Shown here: piece by piece, positions 20,701 to 28,404 of the stretch
How the letters are laid out: every line of letters begins with the position of its first letter
Numbering within the stretch: position 1 is the first letter of the stretch
Source: Spirosoma profusum
Lineage (GTDB): Bacteria > Bacteroidota > Bacteroidia > Cytophagales > Spirosomataceae
Length of the DNA: 64,000 bases
Direction of reading: 5' to 3'
Assembly: GCF_014699005.1 (NCBI RefSeq)
Contig: NZ_JACWZY010000016.1
Span: forward strand, 62,001 to 126,000
Program-made: the position numbers and the translations under genes
Notes under the pieces: generated by a model
Told to the model about the DNA's origin: nothing
The model's input: only the letters and a program-made list of their open reading frames with translations
The model's database searches: none

Positions 20701-20891
20701 TGAAATCGGGTTCGTGGAGTGATGTGACGGTTTGGTCGTGCAACCGGTTGCCGGTTGGCTCGGACGTGGTAGAGCTCAAGCACGTCGTGAATCTACCGGC
20801 GGGCTACGTAGGGACGGCGCAGCGATTGCAATTTTTTCCGGGTATCACACTTACCTATGGAGCCGATGCCCGATTAAGACTAGGTTTCTGA
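17766..20891 (+). CDS. Secreted M43-like metzincin protease with seven FN3-like repeats (copy 2)
   Basis: 1041 residues, same plan as the copy at 14643 and only 27 bases after it, so probably co-transcribed. Signal peptide ends near SVQYVSVAQ. Zinc motif HEFGHNFGLYH at residues 194-204, Met-turn NIMSYW, and the M43 phrase CDTPADP are intact. Seven Cys-bounded FN3 repeats lead to the 66-residue module (20691-20888). The last 519 bases are nearly identical to those of copy 1, while earlier repeats are clearly more diverged, which points to recent sequence exchange. Expected to be an active exported protease. Confidence 0.9.
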   Translation: MNIQLLVNRLFAGFLLCSSVQYVSVAQKQQPQSQSVCGTELSATTAKELKQKMLTFKKKVGANSAFTTLTYIPVRPHIIRKSDGSGGFELSGMNEVMAMANKYYMVNGLGIQFYFAGESVDYIDNDDVWANFAGPPGPFDVPNALNQYYVHKIQGDYGGLASFPSNNVYSTESFIAVDNTPNVKQVLGNYIIPHEFGHNFGLYHTFGGGSGESLTTELVTRGPGANCETAGDFICDTPADPFTNQDRPTYNFDPNGCFVYDPANTVRDANGEPYNPSLTNIMSYWAGTNCTHDFTAGQYDHIQQALALRQSHTAYTLDYGPTPMTPPSNLSLTFALSQRTVTATWQDNSSTELGYFIERATSPSGPFIPVGGVAPNVTTFTDTQVPLDVTFYYRIRPSNTITAHLSPTVTINTTSCAPVQSTSPSPARTSAVLNWYGNFVSTYNIRWRVAGATEWTTVNGIASGSYSLTGLTAGTTYEWGVQSVCSATSVSAFVQGQTFTTFTCLAPYFLGTTGATSSSAGLYWYLTYGESGRTYELRYRPTGAPNWNTISGISSQSYSLTGLTNNTAYEWQVKSVCSPTESSTFTASSTFTTTCRVPNVTSSVASQTRARLQWSAPFPSDAQSFQLRYRPIGNPNWITVTTSIQPVYDLSGLTSGTTYEWEVASVCSASAVSDFSTLTTFTTGCSPIKPQDLNATNSMSSSVRLNWFATADPGTLFTLRYRPISTPTWTTVSNLTAITNNGVYTFGNYDLTGLTPGTSYEWEMATACSPTQSSTFTPGPPFPTLCSTPVNLYPTVFVTSAYLYWDAVGPGATYEARYRLAGTPNNWTTITNINSTTVTLTGLSSNSAYDWEVRTICGNTSSSNFSSTRTFYTPGCTVPTNLLTTNLTTTSAQLNWSFAAANADTRYQARYRALGATDWISLDNLTSSNGAGYTVLNGLSSGTAYEWQIRTLCSVGESSSFSGSVTFSTPVPCSGMYTLKSGSWSDVTVWSCNRLPVGSDVVELKHVVNLPAGYVGTAQRLQFFPGITLTYGADARLRLGF

Positions 20892-20929
20892 AGAAGAGCT
20901 ATCTTGGCTATCTCTTTTTTACAGCGTTT

Positions 20930-23900
20930 ATGAAACTACATTTATTTGCCATCAAACTCCTTGCTGGCTTTCTGTTGTGCAGTAGTGTTCAGTACGTATC
21001 AGTTGCGCAGAAACAGCCGGAACCGAATTGTGGTACGGAAATAAGTCCGGAACAGGCCAAAGCGTTGCAGCAGCAAGCGATACTGGCCTTCAAGCGGAAG
21101 ATGGCCACCAACGGAGTCTTCACTACGGTAACCTACGTACCGATTCGCCCGCACATCATCCGCCGGAGCGATGGAACCGGCGGATTCGATCTGGCGAGTT
21201 TAAATACTGTCATGGCGGCTACAAATCGCTATTACATGACTAATGGCCTGGGTATTCAGTTCTATTTCGCTGGGGAGATGCCCCATTACATCAACAGTGA
21301 TAGTTGGTATTACAATTTTCCCTATTACAATCTCCTGCCGCTGGATCCGCATGACGTAACAAACGCCATGAACCAGTATTATCCGTATTCTATAGAGAGT
21401 TCAGCGGCTGCGGGTTACGCCTTCTATCCTGACAACAGCATCGTATCAACCCGATCAGTGATCAGTACGAACCAGTCAAACGATTATATAGGTAATCACC
21501 TTATACCCCATGAGCTAGGGCATAATTTCAGTTTATTGCATACGCATGGGGCATCAAATGGCACCGTGCGTACTGATGAGCTGGTTACGCGTGGAGCTGG
21601 GGCCAACTGCACAGCCGCTGGTGACTTTATCTGCGATACGCCCGCCGATCCATATCTGATTGGTAATCAGTACGAATACGTTACTGTAGATGGCTGCCTC
21701 CAATATTCCCCCAATAATGTCTACCGCGACGCGAATGGTGACCCTTATACGCCATCGATAACAAATATCATGTCGTATTATCATTATTATGAGACAGACT
21801 GCCCGTCGCATTTTACGCCGGGGCAATACGAACGAATACAGGGGGGATTAGCTGTCCGGCAGGGTCACACGGCTTATACGCTTGATTATCCCGCGGTCAA
21901 CGTAGCACCCGTCACCAATCTGAATGCAACGCCAAATAGCTTATGGGTACAACTTTCCTGGCAGGACAACGCGAACAACGAAATGGGCTATTTTATTGAA
22001 CGTTCTACGTCGCCTTCTGCGGGTTTTGTATCGGTTGGTGGCGTGGAACCCAACGCTACGTCGTTCACAGATCGGACTATCAGCCCGAACACGACGTATT
22101 ATTACCGGATTCGACCGTCTAACACCACCACAGGTAACCTGAGCCCGAATGCCACGATCACTACGTCCGCCATTCCGCCTATTACAGGTTTAACCACCAC
22201 CAACATTACCGGAACCAGTGCACAGCTAATCTGGAATAGTCTGGGTGACGGGGTTGAATATGATGTTCAATGGCGTCAGATAGGGAATGCTACGTGGAAT
22301 GTAGTACGACGCATTTCCGCTCCCACTACCCAAATCGGACCTCTGCTGACTATTACCGATTACGAATGGCAAGTCAAACCCTCTATTGGCAGTACCTATT
22401 CCGGGACTGTTACGTTCTCAACGGTCTGCCCAATTCCTAACAATCTATTCAGTGCATCCGAGCGGATTCGGGCTGTACTTTCCTGGGGTGGCGTCAGCAA
22501 TCAAACCTATACGCTTCAGTGGCGGCAGGCTGGTACGTCAGACTGGACAACAGTTAATAATCTGACTACCAATACGTATACACTTAAAGAGCTTGCATCG
22601 ACCACGGTTTATGAATGGCGGGTTCAGGATGTTTGCTCGCCAACAGTCCAGTCGGAGTTTAGCGCTCCTCAATCGTTTACTACCCGCTCGTGCCAACTTC
22701 CTTACTCAACGTCGCTGAATTCGGTGAGTGGAGACTTTGCCAGTCTATCCTGGTTTTTTAGTACGCCAGACCCACCACGGACTGTCGATCTGCGGTATCG
22801 CCCGGTTGGAACGCCCACCTGGACGACCATTAGCAGCCTTACTACTACGTATACAACGGGCACGTATCAGCTAACAGGGCTTGCAAACAATACGGTTTAT
22901 GAATGGCAGCTACGTAGCGTCTGCTCATCTACCGACCAAACAGACTATACGGCCCCTAATTCGTTTACAACCATCTGCCGAACCCCAGGCAGTCTATTGG
23001 CTAAAACTTCGGCAACGCAGGCCCAGTTAAGCTGGCGGATTACGCCTTTTACCCAAAGTGGTAATACGTTTATCGTACAGTACCGGCCCGTTGGTTCGTC
23101 AAACTGGACCACCACTACGAGTACAGTTACCTCGTTCACTGGCGGCTCCGCCAATCTGAGCGGACTGACAACCGGTACTACGTATGAATGGCGCGTCCAG
23201 ACGACCTGCTCACTAACGGCGCTGTCTGATTTCTCCAATATTGCCCAGTTTACCACCAATTGTTCGGTACCGCTGGCCAATGGTTTTTCGGTGGCATTCG
23301 TTACGTCGAACTCGGCACAATTGAACTGGACTATTATGGATGACCCGGCGAATCATTACGATGTTCGGTATCGTGTCGTCGGTTCGTCAAGCTGGACCAC
23401 GATCAGCACACTTGGCACAAACGTTACGTTGACGGGGCTTACGAATTACACATCCTATGAATGGCAGGTGCGAACGGTATGCTACGAAAACGAATCCGCC
23501 GGTTTTACGGCTGGCCCGAATTTTACGACGCTTTGTCGGGCCCCCATATTCCGGGTTGCTAGTCCACAGGTCACGGCTGCTACGTTGAACTGGGAGCTAA
23601 TTGGGGGGAATGTTACCTATAACATTCAGTACAGAAAATCGGGTACGACAAACTGGACAACTATCAATAACGTGACTAGTGCGAGTTATATCGTTACGAA
23701 TCTTACAGCAAACACTACGTATGAGTGGCAATTGGCAACAATATGTTCTGACGGTATCACTATTGGGTACTCTCAGGGTGCGAATTTCACTACGTATGCC
23801 TGTGATAAACCAAGTGTCAATGCGGCAACGAACATAACGACCAACTCGGCTCAATTGAACTGGTATTTTAGTTATCCATCCGCCGATACACGTTTCCAGG

Positions 23901-24313
23901 CCCGCTATCGGGCGGTTGGCGCCACCGACTGGATTACACTGGATAATTTGATGAGTACGAGCAGTCTTGGCTACACGATTATAAACGGTTTGGCGAGCGG
24001 CACTACGTATGAATGGCAAATCCGAACGATCTGCTCAGCGTCCGAAAGCTCGGATTTCACGACCATTTCTACTAGCTATTCCAGGTTCCAGACCCTGACA
24101 CCCTGCCCGATTATGTACACGATCCAGACGGGCTTGTGGAATGATCCGAGTACCTGGTCCTGCAATCGAATTCCCACTTCCGACGATGCCGTGCAGATCA
24201 AACACGCCGTAATTATTCCTGCCAGCTACATTGCCAACGCCCGACGTATCAACTACGATGCCGGGAAAGCCGTGAAATATGGAACGGATGCGCGACTGAA
24301 AACGGGGTTTTGA
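20930..24313 (+). CDS. Secreted M43-like metzincin protease with eight FN3-like repeats (copy 3)
   Basis: 1127 residues from ATG 20930. An upstream in-frame start at 20732 would overlap copy 2 by 160 bases and bury the signal peptide (LFAIKLLAGFLLCSSVQYVSVAQ), so it was not used. The zinc motif is HELGHNFSLLH at residues 194-204: the usual metzincin glycine is a serine. Met-turn NIMSYY and CDTPADP are kept. Eight FN3-like repeats are present, one more than in the other copies, and the C-terminal 66-residue module (24113-24310) is more diverged. Activity is likely but the Gly-to-Ser change makes it less certain. Last gene of the tandem array. Confidence 0.88.
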   Translation: MKLHLFAIKLLAGFLLCSSVQYVSVAQKQPEPNCGTEISPEQAKALQQQAILAFKRKMATNGVFTTVTYVPIRPHIIRRSDGTGGFDLASLNTVMAATNRYYMTNGLGIQFYFAGEMPHYINSDSWYYNFPYYNLLPLDPHDVTNAMNQYYPYSIESSAAAGYAFYPDNSIVSTRSVISTNQSNDYIGNHLIPHELGHNFSLLHTHGASNGTVRTDELVTRGAGANCTAAGDFICDTPADPYLIGNQYEYVTVDGCLQYSPNNVYRDANGDPYTPSITNIMSYYHYYETDCPSHFTPGQYERIQGGLAVRQGHTAYTLDYPAVNVAPVTNLNATPNSLWVQLSWQDNANNEMGYFIERSTSPSAGFVSVGGVEPNATSFTDRTISPNTTYYYRIRPSNTTTGNLSPNATITTSAIPPITGLTTTNITGTSAQLIWNSLGDGVEYDVQWRQIGNATWNVVRRISAPTTQIGPLLTITDYEWQVKPSIGSTYSGTVTFSTVCPIPNNLFSASERIRAVLSWGGVSNQTYTLQWRQAGTSDWTTVNNLTTNTYTLKELASTTVYEWRVQDVCSPTVQSEFSAPQSFTTRSCQLPYSTSLNSVSGDFASLSWFFSTPDPPRTVDLRYRPVGTPTWTTISSLTTTYTTGTYQLTGLANNTVYEWQLRSVCSSTDQTDYTAPNSFTTICRTPGSLLAKTSATQAQLSWRITPFTQSGNTFIVQYRPVGSSNWTTTTSTVTSFTGGSANLSGLTTGTTYEWRVQTTCSLTALSDFSNIAQFTTNCSVPLANGFSVAFVTSNSAQLNWTIMDDPANHYDVRYRVVGSSSWTTISTLGTNVTLTGLTNYTSYEWQVRTVCYENESAGFTAGPNFTTLCRAPIFRVASPQVTAATLNWELIGGNVTYNIQYRKSGTTNWTTINNVTSASYIVTNLTANTTYEWQLATICSDGITIGYSQGANFTTYACDKPSVNAATNITTNSAQLNWYFSYPSADTRFQARYRAVGATDWITLDNLMSTSSLGYTIINGLASGTTYEWQIRTICSASESSDFTTISTSYSRFQTLTPCPIMYTIQTGLWNDPSTWSCNRIPTSDDAVQIKHAVIIPASYIANARRINYDAGKAVKYGTDARLKTGF

Positions 24314-24359
24314 AGGAGTTTTAACGTTGAACCTGTTTAAACTTTTGTTTAGAGGAGAC

Positions 24360-24449
24360 TTTTGTCATTCTGACGCAGGAAGAATCTTAACGATTCCTAG
24401 CACTCCAGTAAGGAATCGTTAAGATTCTTCCTGCGTCAGAATGACAAAA
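24360..24449. repeat. Perfect 39-bp inverted repeat, hairpin-family variant
   Basis: 24360-24398 pairs perfectly with 24411-24449 around a 12-base loop. The outer part TTTGTCATTCTGACGCAGGA is a variant of the TGTCATnCTGAGG family seen at 10775, 34011, 43997 and 58685. It sits between the convergent protease and acyltransferase genes and could end both transcripts. Perfect pairing over 39 bases suggests recent arrival or active maintenance. Confidence 0.8.
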
Positions 24450-24549
24450 ACGCCCATTTTTGACCTATGCTCGAAAGTTTAAACAGCTTCGTTATATGGT
24501 TGGCTTCGCTCTGCCGTGAAATTCTACAACTTTATAACACTATAATTTC

Positions 24550-25716
24550 TCAAACCTTGATAATCACCCTCTTCCGGTACATCCACCACAGGATGCCGAA
24601 CCAGATGAGCACGAACGTAACGGCTCCCGCCAGCGAAGCGTTACGTGGGTCGGTGAAAGGCGGAGCGATGAAAGAGCGGTACAGATAATCTCTTAAACCA
24701 ACTTCTTTACCATCGGGCAACGTAACGTGGATGAGACCCATAATACGTGGAATCAGCCCCGATAAAAAAAACACGGTAATAGCATTCACGCCAAACGCCA
24801 CAAACGGCATCACACCAAAACGGTACTGCTGCACGTCGATGAGCCAGTAACAGATGGCTAAGCCCAGCATGGCCAATCCGCCTGCCAGTAATACGTAGGA
24901 ACTGGTCCAGAGCGCTTTATTGATGGGAAAGAAGCCATTCCAGCATAGTCCTCCCAGCAACGTCAGACAGCCCACGGTAAACAACCAGGCTATTTTTTCA
25001 GGGGCAGATCGGCTGCTACGTAGCCACGTACCGGTCAGAATACCCAGCAAACCCGTGCCGATGGCTGGTAACGTACTGAGCAAGCCTTCCGGGTCCCAGA
25101 CTTTTGCGGGTTTGTACACGTGCGCGGGTGTCAAAATTGTCCGGTCGAACCAGGCTGCCAGATTGGATTCGGGTTCGAGATTCGGGAAGCCAACGCCCGG
25201 TACCGGCACCAGCGTCATCAACAACCAGTATACGACCAAAATAATACCAACCAGCGAAAATTGTTGCCGGTACGTTGTTTTTAGAAACAACATCGAGCAA
25301 CACAGATAGACCAGCGCGATACGTTGCAACACGCCCGGTAATCGAACCGTAGTGATGTCGAATTTTGGGAAGAAATTCAGAAATAGGCCAAGCAAAAACA
25401 ACGTAGCACTACGTTTGACAATTTTGAGCATAACGCTCCTGCCCGCCTGAGCGCTACCCGTAACGTATTGGCCCAGCGCGAACGTAATGGACACACCCAC
25501 GATGAAAAGGAAGAATGGGAAAATCAGGTCAGTAGGTGTCCAGCCATGCCAGGAAGCATGTTCGAGGGGCGCGTAAATGTGGTTCCAATCGCCCGGATTG
25601 TTGACCAGAATCATGGCGGCTACTGTCAGCCCCCGAAAAAAATCGAGCGAAAGCAGCCGGGACGAAGCGGGTAGGCTGGTAGGCGTTGAAGTTACTTTCA
25701 TTTCAGGAACGGTCAT
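24550..25716 (-). CDS. NagX/HGSNAT-like membrane acyltransferase (DUF5009)
   Basis: 388 residues, strongly hydrophobic, about ten predicted membrane segments. The N-terminal phrase RLLSLDFFRGLTVAAMILVNN and the loop WHGWTPTDLIFPFFLFIVG are diagnostic of the family that includes heparan-alpha-glucosaminide N-acetyltransferase and bacterial NagX. Members move acetyl groups from acetyl-CoA across the membrane onto amino sugars; in many Bacteroidota the gene is linked to N-acetylglucosamine use. No amino-sugar gene is adjacent here, so the acceptor is not known. ATG at 25716 is used; the ATG at 25701 is also possible. Confidence 0.88.
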   Translation of the reverse strand: MTVPEMKVTSTPTSLPASSRLLSLDFFRGLTVAAMILVNNPGDWNHIYAPLEHASWHGWTPTDLIFPFFLFIVGVSITFALGQYVTGSAQAGRSVMLKIVKRSATLFLLGLFLNFFPKFDITTVRLPGVLQRIALVYLCCSMLFLKTTYRQQFSLVGIILVVYWLLMTLVPVPGVGFPNLEPESNLAAWFDRTILTPAHVYKPAKVWDPEGLLSTLPAIGTGLLGILTGTWLRSSRSAPEKIAWLFTVGCLTLLGGLCWNGFFPINKALWTSSYVLLAGGLAMLGLAICYWLIDVQQYRFGVMPFVAFGVNAITVFFLSGLIPRIMGLIHVTLPDGKEVGLRDYLYRSFIAPPFTDPRNASLAGAVTFVLIWFGILWWMYRKRVIIKV

Positions 25717-25888
25717 TGTCTTGACGTGTAACGCTACGTTTATGCTGTAAAGAAATAAGTAAACTTTGTCAGTTGCTTAGAAAATTAGTACTCGGTTAAC
25801 ATTCAAACCGTTTATTCCTTAAGTTCACTAATTCCCTATAGAAAACCGTTATTTTTATCAGTTTCTATCTCCCTTTTCCTTAGGTCTT

Positions 25889-26650
25889 ATGGCAACTTTC
25901 AACAATCAGGTCGCTTTTATTACGGGCGCAGGCTCAGGTATTGGCCGGGCAACAGCCTTAGCTTTTGCCAAAGCCGGCGCCAAAGTCGTTGTGGCCGAAA
26001 TCAATGAAACGAGCGGCCGTGCTACTATCGATATGATTGTTGAATCAGGTGGCGACGCCCTGTTTATAGCCTGCAACGTAGCAGAACCAACCCAGATTGA
26101 GTCGGCCATTCGCCAGACAATCGATCAGTTCAGGCGACTGGATATTGGTATCAACAACGCTGGTATAGGCGGACGATATGGATCGTTCATTGACCAGACT
26201 CAGGATGATTTTGAGCAAATGATGGCCGTGAATGTTGGGGGCGTTTTTCATGGGATGAAAGCCCAGATTCGGCAGATGCTGACCCAATCCGAAGGCGGTC
26301 GAATTGTGAACGTATCAAGTATTGCGGGTGTCCGGGGAATGCCGATGGGCGCACCTTACAGCGCGTCGAAACACGCCGTAATTGGCTTGACCAAAACGGC
26401 CGCACTTGAATACGTTCGCCAGAAAATACGTATCAATGCCGTTTGTCCGGTCTACACACACTCGACTATGGTTGACGAGCTGGTGCAGGCGGCCCCTGCT
26501 TTGGGCGAACGAATGCGCCGGTTGATTCCGATTGGTAGGCTAGGTGAACCTGAAGAGATAGCTCAGGCCATTTTGTGGCTTTGCTCCGACGAAAATGCGT
26601 TCTTCACGGGTCAGGCTATTCATTTGGATGGCGGCATGACGGCGGGCTAA
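25889..26650 (+). CDS. Short-chain dehydrogenase/reductase
   Basis: 253 residues, classical SDR. Cofactor motif TGAGSGIGRATAL at residues 11-23, NNAGIGG in the middle, catalytic Ser in NVSSIAG and YSASK (Tyr, Lys), and a C-terminal FFTGQAIHLDGGMTAG typical of glucose-1-dehydrogenase/FabG-like enzymes. Acidic residues after the second strand (VVAEIN) suggest NAD rather than NADP. Soluble cytosolic oxidoreductase; substrate not predictable. Alone on the plus strand between minus-strand genes. Confidence 0.92.
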   Translation: MATFNNQVAFITGAGSGIGRATALAFAKAGAKVVVAEINETSGRATIDMIVESGGDALFIACNVAEPTQIESAIRQTIDQFRRLDIGINNAGIGGRYGSFIDQTQDDFEQMMAVNVGGVFHGMKAQIRQMLTQSEGGRIVNVSSIAGVRGMPMGAPYSASKHAVIGLTKTAALEYVRQKIRINAVCPVYTHSTMVDELVQAAPALGERMRRLIPIGRLGEPEEIAQAILWLCSDENAFFTGQAIHLDGGMTAG

Positions 26651-26694
26651 GCGCCAAAAAAGTTGTGTCAAAAACCCTGATACGTATCAACAAA

Positions 26695-26726
26695 AAAGTA
26701 CCGGCTCATTCGGAGACCGATACTTT
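26695..26726. terminator. Hairpin between convergent SDR and small lipoprotein genes
   Basis: AAAGTACCGG (26695-26704) pairs with CCGATACTTT (26717-26726) with one mismatch, and A/T-rich flanks lie on both sides. It stands 44 bases after the SDR stop and 23 bases past the end of the opposing lipoprotein gene, so it can serve both. Confidence 0.5.
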
Positions 26727-26749
26727 CATTTCTACATAAATCCAAAAAA

Positions 26750-27046
26750 TTACCTTGGTCCACGACCTCGCGAACGGTTGCTTCCGTAGCCGCTGCGGGC
26801 TCCGGGGTTATTATAGTACCGATAACGGGGCGCTGGTGCGTAATAGCGTGGCCGAACAACGACTGGCGGTGCTGGTCGGTAGTAGCCATATGGGCGAGCA
26901 TAGCCATAAGGGCGATACCCATAATTATATCCGTATGGACGAGGGCCGTAGCCAACGCCAGTATTCACATACGCTGGTCCGCAACTGGTCATTAACATAA
27001 CGAGCAGCCCCGCAATTACCAGATGCATTCGTTTTATCGTTTTCAT
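26750..27046 (-). CDS. Small Gly/Tyr/Pro/Arg-rich lipoprotein
   Basis: 98 residues. The N-terminus has a lysine-arginine start, a hydrophobic stretch and a lipobox ending in MTSC, so the mature protein begins at a lipidated cysteine. The rest is low-complexity, with PYGYNYGYRPYGYARPYGYY-type Tyr/Gly/Pro runs, then Arg-rich RGRGPR at the very end. No catalytic domain is visible. Proteins of this kind are common in Bacteroidota; the function is unknown, perhaps structural at the outer membrane. Real as a gene because of the intact lipoprotein signal and proper spacing to neighbours. Confidence 0.75.
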   Translation of the reverse strand: MKTIKRMHLVIAGLLVMLMTSCGPAYVNTGVGYGPRPYGYNYGYRPYGYARPYGYYRPAPPVVVRPRYYAPAPRYRYYNNPGARSGYGSNRSRGRGPR

Positions 27047-27128
27047 GACTATAGCTGTTTAGTAGTCAACCTATTTATCACTTAGACAAATCATGACGTT
27101 TTACGTTTAATCAAAACGATAAAAAAAC

Positions 27129-27157
27129 CAATAAAGTTTTTAAGAAAAACCTTATTG
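27129..27157 (-). terminator. Rho-independent terminator of the dienelactone hydrolase gene
   Basis: On the minus strand CAATAAGGTTTTT and AAAAACTTTATTG form a 13-bp stem with one mismatch and a 3-base loop, followed by a run of Ts (complement of 27119-27127). It begins about 9 bases after the hydrolase stop. Classic layout. Confidence 0.7.
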
Positions 27158-27165
27158 ATTAAAAA

Positions 27166-28041
27166 TCAGGCTTTTAGCTTTTCTTTTAGATAGGCTAACG
27201 ACAGTTTATAGGCATCTGTCGCGGCTTCTTTATCATAAATCGGGTTGCTTGGATTGGCGAAACCGTGGTCGGCGTCATACATTTTCACCGTCACTTTTTT
27301 GCCTGCCTTCTGCATATTTTCCTCGAACTGCTTCACCGATTCTGGTGTAATACCTTTGTCTTTGCTTCCGAAAATGCCTAATACGTCCGTTTGTAGCGTT
27401 TTGAGTTTCTCTACGTCCTGTTCCGGCCGGCCATAATACATCACGCAACCCTTGGCCTGCTGACCTTCCTGAAGCGCCGACTGAAGCGATAACATACCAC
27501 CAAAACACCAGCCTACGCTGCCAAATTCTGCTTTAGGGCCGGCATAGGCAATGGCTCCCTTCACAATACTGGTAAGGCGATCTTTGCTGGCCCCACTCAT
27601 GAGTTTCCCCGCTTCGGCCCGGTCGGTGGCTACCTTGCCATCGTACATATCTACGGCCAGTACGTTCACATCCTTCAAATCGTTGTAAAACGCTTCCGAT
27701 TGCTGTTTGATGTTGTCGTTCAGGCCCCACCATTCCTGATAAACCAGCAGCCATTTGTTCGATGGATTTTTTGATTTCAACAGAAAGCCGTTCGCTGACT
27801 GACCATCTGGTGTCGAAAACTTAATCATATCGCCCGCGCCGACATACGTAAACAGAAGCGGATTTTCGTGCAATTTTTGGAAAGCTGGATCTGCGGCCAT
27901 CTGTGCCATGTCGTGTGATACGTTTGGACCAGCGGGCGCGTGACAAAGAACGATTTCAGTTTGCTGCGATTTCTGTACGGGATACAGGTATGTCAGCAAC
28001 GATAGCAAGAAGGAAAGTCCTGAGATAAAGATGATTTTCAT
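27166..28041 (-). CDS. Exported dienelactone hydrolase family protein
   Basis: 291 residues with an N-terminal signal sequence (MKIIFISGLSFLLSLLTYLYPV). It is an alpha/beta hydrolase of the DLH family: nucleophile Cys179 in GWCFGG, EWWGLN near the oxyanion region, Asp in GSKDKGIT and His in DADHGF complete the triad. A Cys nucleophile is the DLH hallmark. The family hydrolyses dienelactones and other esters; an exported version probably acts on an unknown periplasmic ester. A terminator lies directly after it, and it is transcribed away from the susC gene. Confidence 0.88.
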   Translation of the reverse strand: MKIIFISGLSFLLSLLTYLYPVQKSQQTEIVLCHAPAGPNVSHDMAQMAADPAFQKLHENPLLFTYVGAGDMIKFSTPDGQSANGFLLKSKNPSNKWLLVYQEWWGLNDNIKQQSEAFYNDLKDVNVLAVDMYDGKVATDRAEAGKLMSGASKDRLTSIVKGAIAYAGPKAEFGSVGWCFGGMLSLQSALQEGQQAKGCVMYYGRPEQDVEKLKTLQTDVLGIFGSKDKGITPESVKQFEENMQKAGKKVTVKMYDADHGFANPSNPIYDKEAATDAYKLSLAYLKEKLKA

Positions 28042-28404
28042 GGGGCTTTGATAGTTAGTTGAACGTAGTAACCTGTTGAATAGCCGTTTGGTTAAACAGC
28101 CGATACCAAATATAACAGGGAATAATCGGGAATGATACGTTTGCTGTTCCAGGCGAAATGCTGGATGGTAAACGCTCGAAAAGAGCGTTGATCGGATTTT
28201 GAAATCAGACCAGTCGATAGGCCAACTCTGAAAATTTCCGTAAATCCTGCTCAGTTGGCTATATGCTCCAAAATCAACGGTTTAACTCTTCTAACTTCTT
28301 CGCCAACTAACTCCTTCTATTTACCGATAAGTCGCTTTCTATTGCTTCTTTGTCAATTTAAAGGCAATTTTGAGTGAGTACCATCAACAATTCTTAACTA
28401 AACT
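28042..28404. other. Divergent control region before susC
   Basis: 363 bases between the divergent hydrolase and susC genes. It holds a small hairpin, AACGCTC/GAGCGTT around GAAAA (28171-28189), and a possible promoter near 28342-28372. No coding sequence or known RNA element is recognisable. Confidence 0.5.
28342..28372 (+). promoter_or_regulatory. Possible Bacteroidota-type promoter of susC
   Basis: TTG (28342-28344), 20 bases, then CAATTTTG (28365-28372), one mismatch from the -7 consensus TAnnTTTG. This would give a leader of about 25 bases before the susC ATG. Only the spacing and consensus support it. Confidence 0.3.

Noticed and set aside
20732..20929. N-terminal extension of the third protease
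   Set aside because: It overlaps the previous gene by 160 bases in another frame and would place the signal peptide internally.
16200..24100. CRISPR-like regular repetition
   Set aside because: The repetition (e.g. ACTACGTATGAATGG) follows FN3 protein repeats of about 90 residues in frame; there are no spacers.
14643..24313. Classic type A T9SS C-terminal domain on the proteases
   Set aside because: The terminal 66 residues lack the usual type A pattern (NP followed by short beta-strand motifs); they form their own conserved module.
24314..24549. Small plus-strand gene after the protease array
   Set aside because: Open frame overlaps the acyltransferase end and a perfect hairpin; no coding signal.
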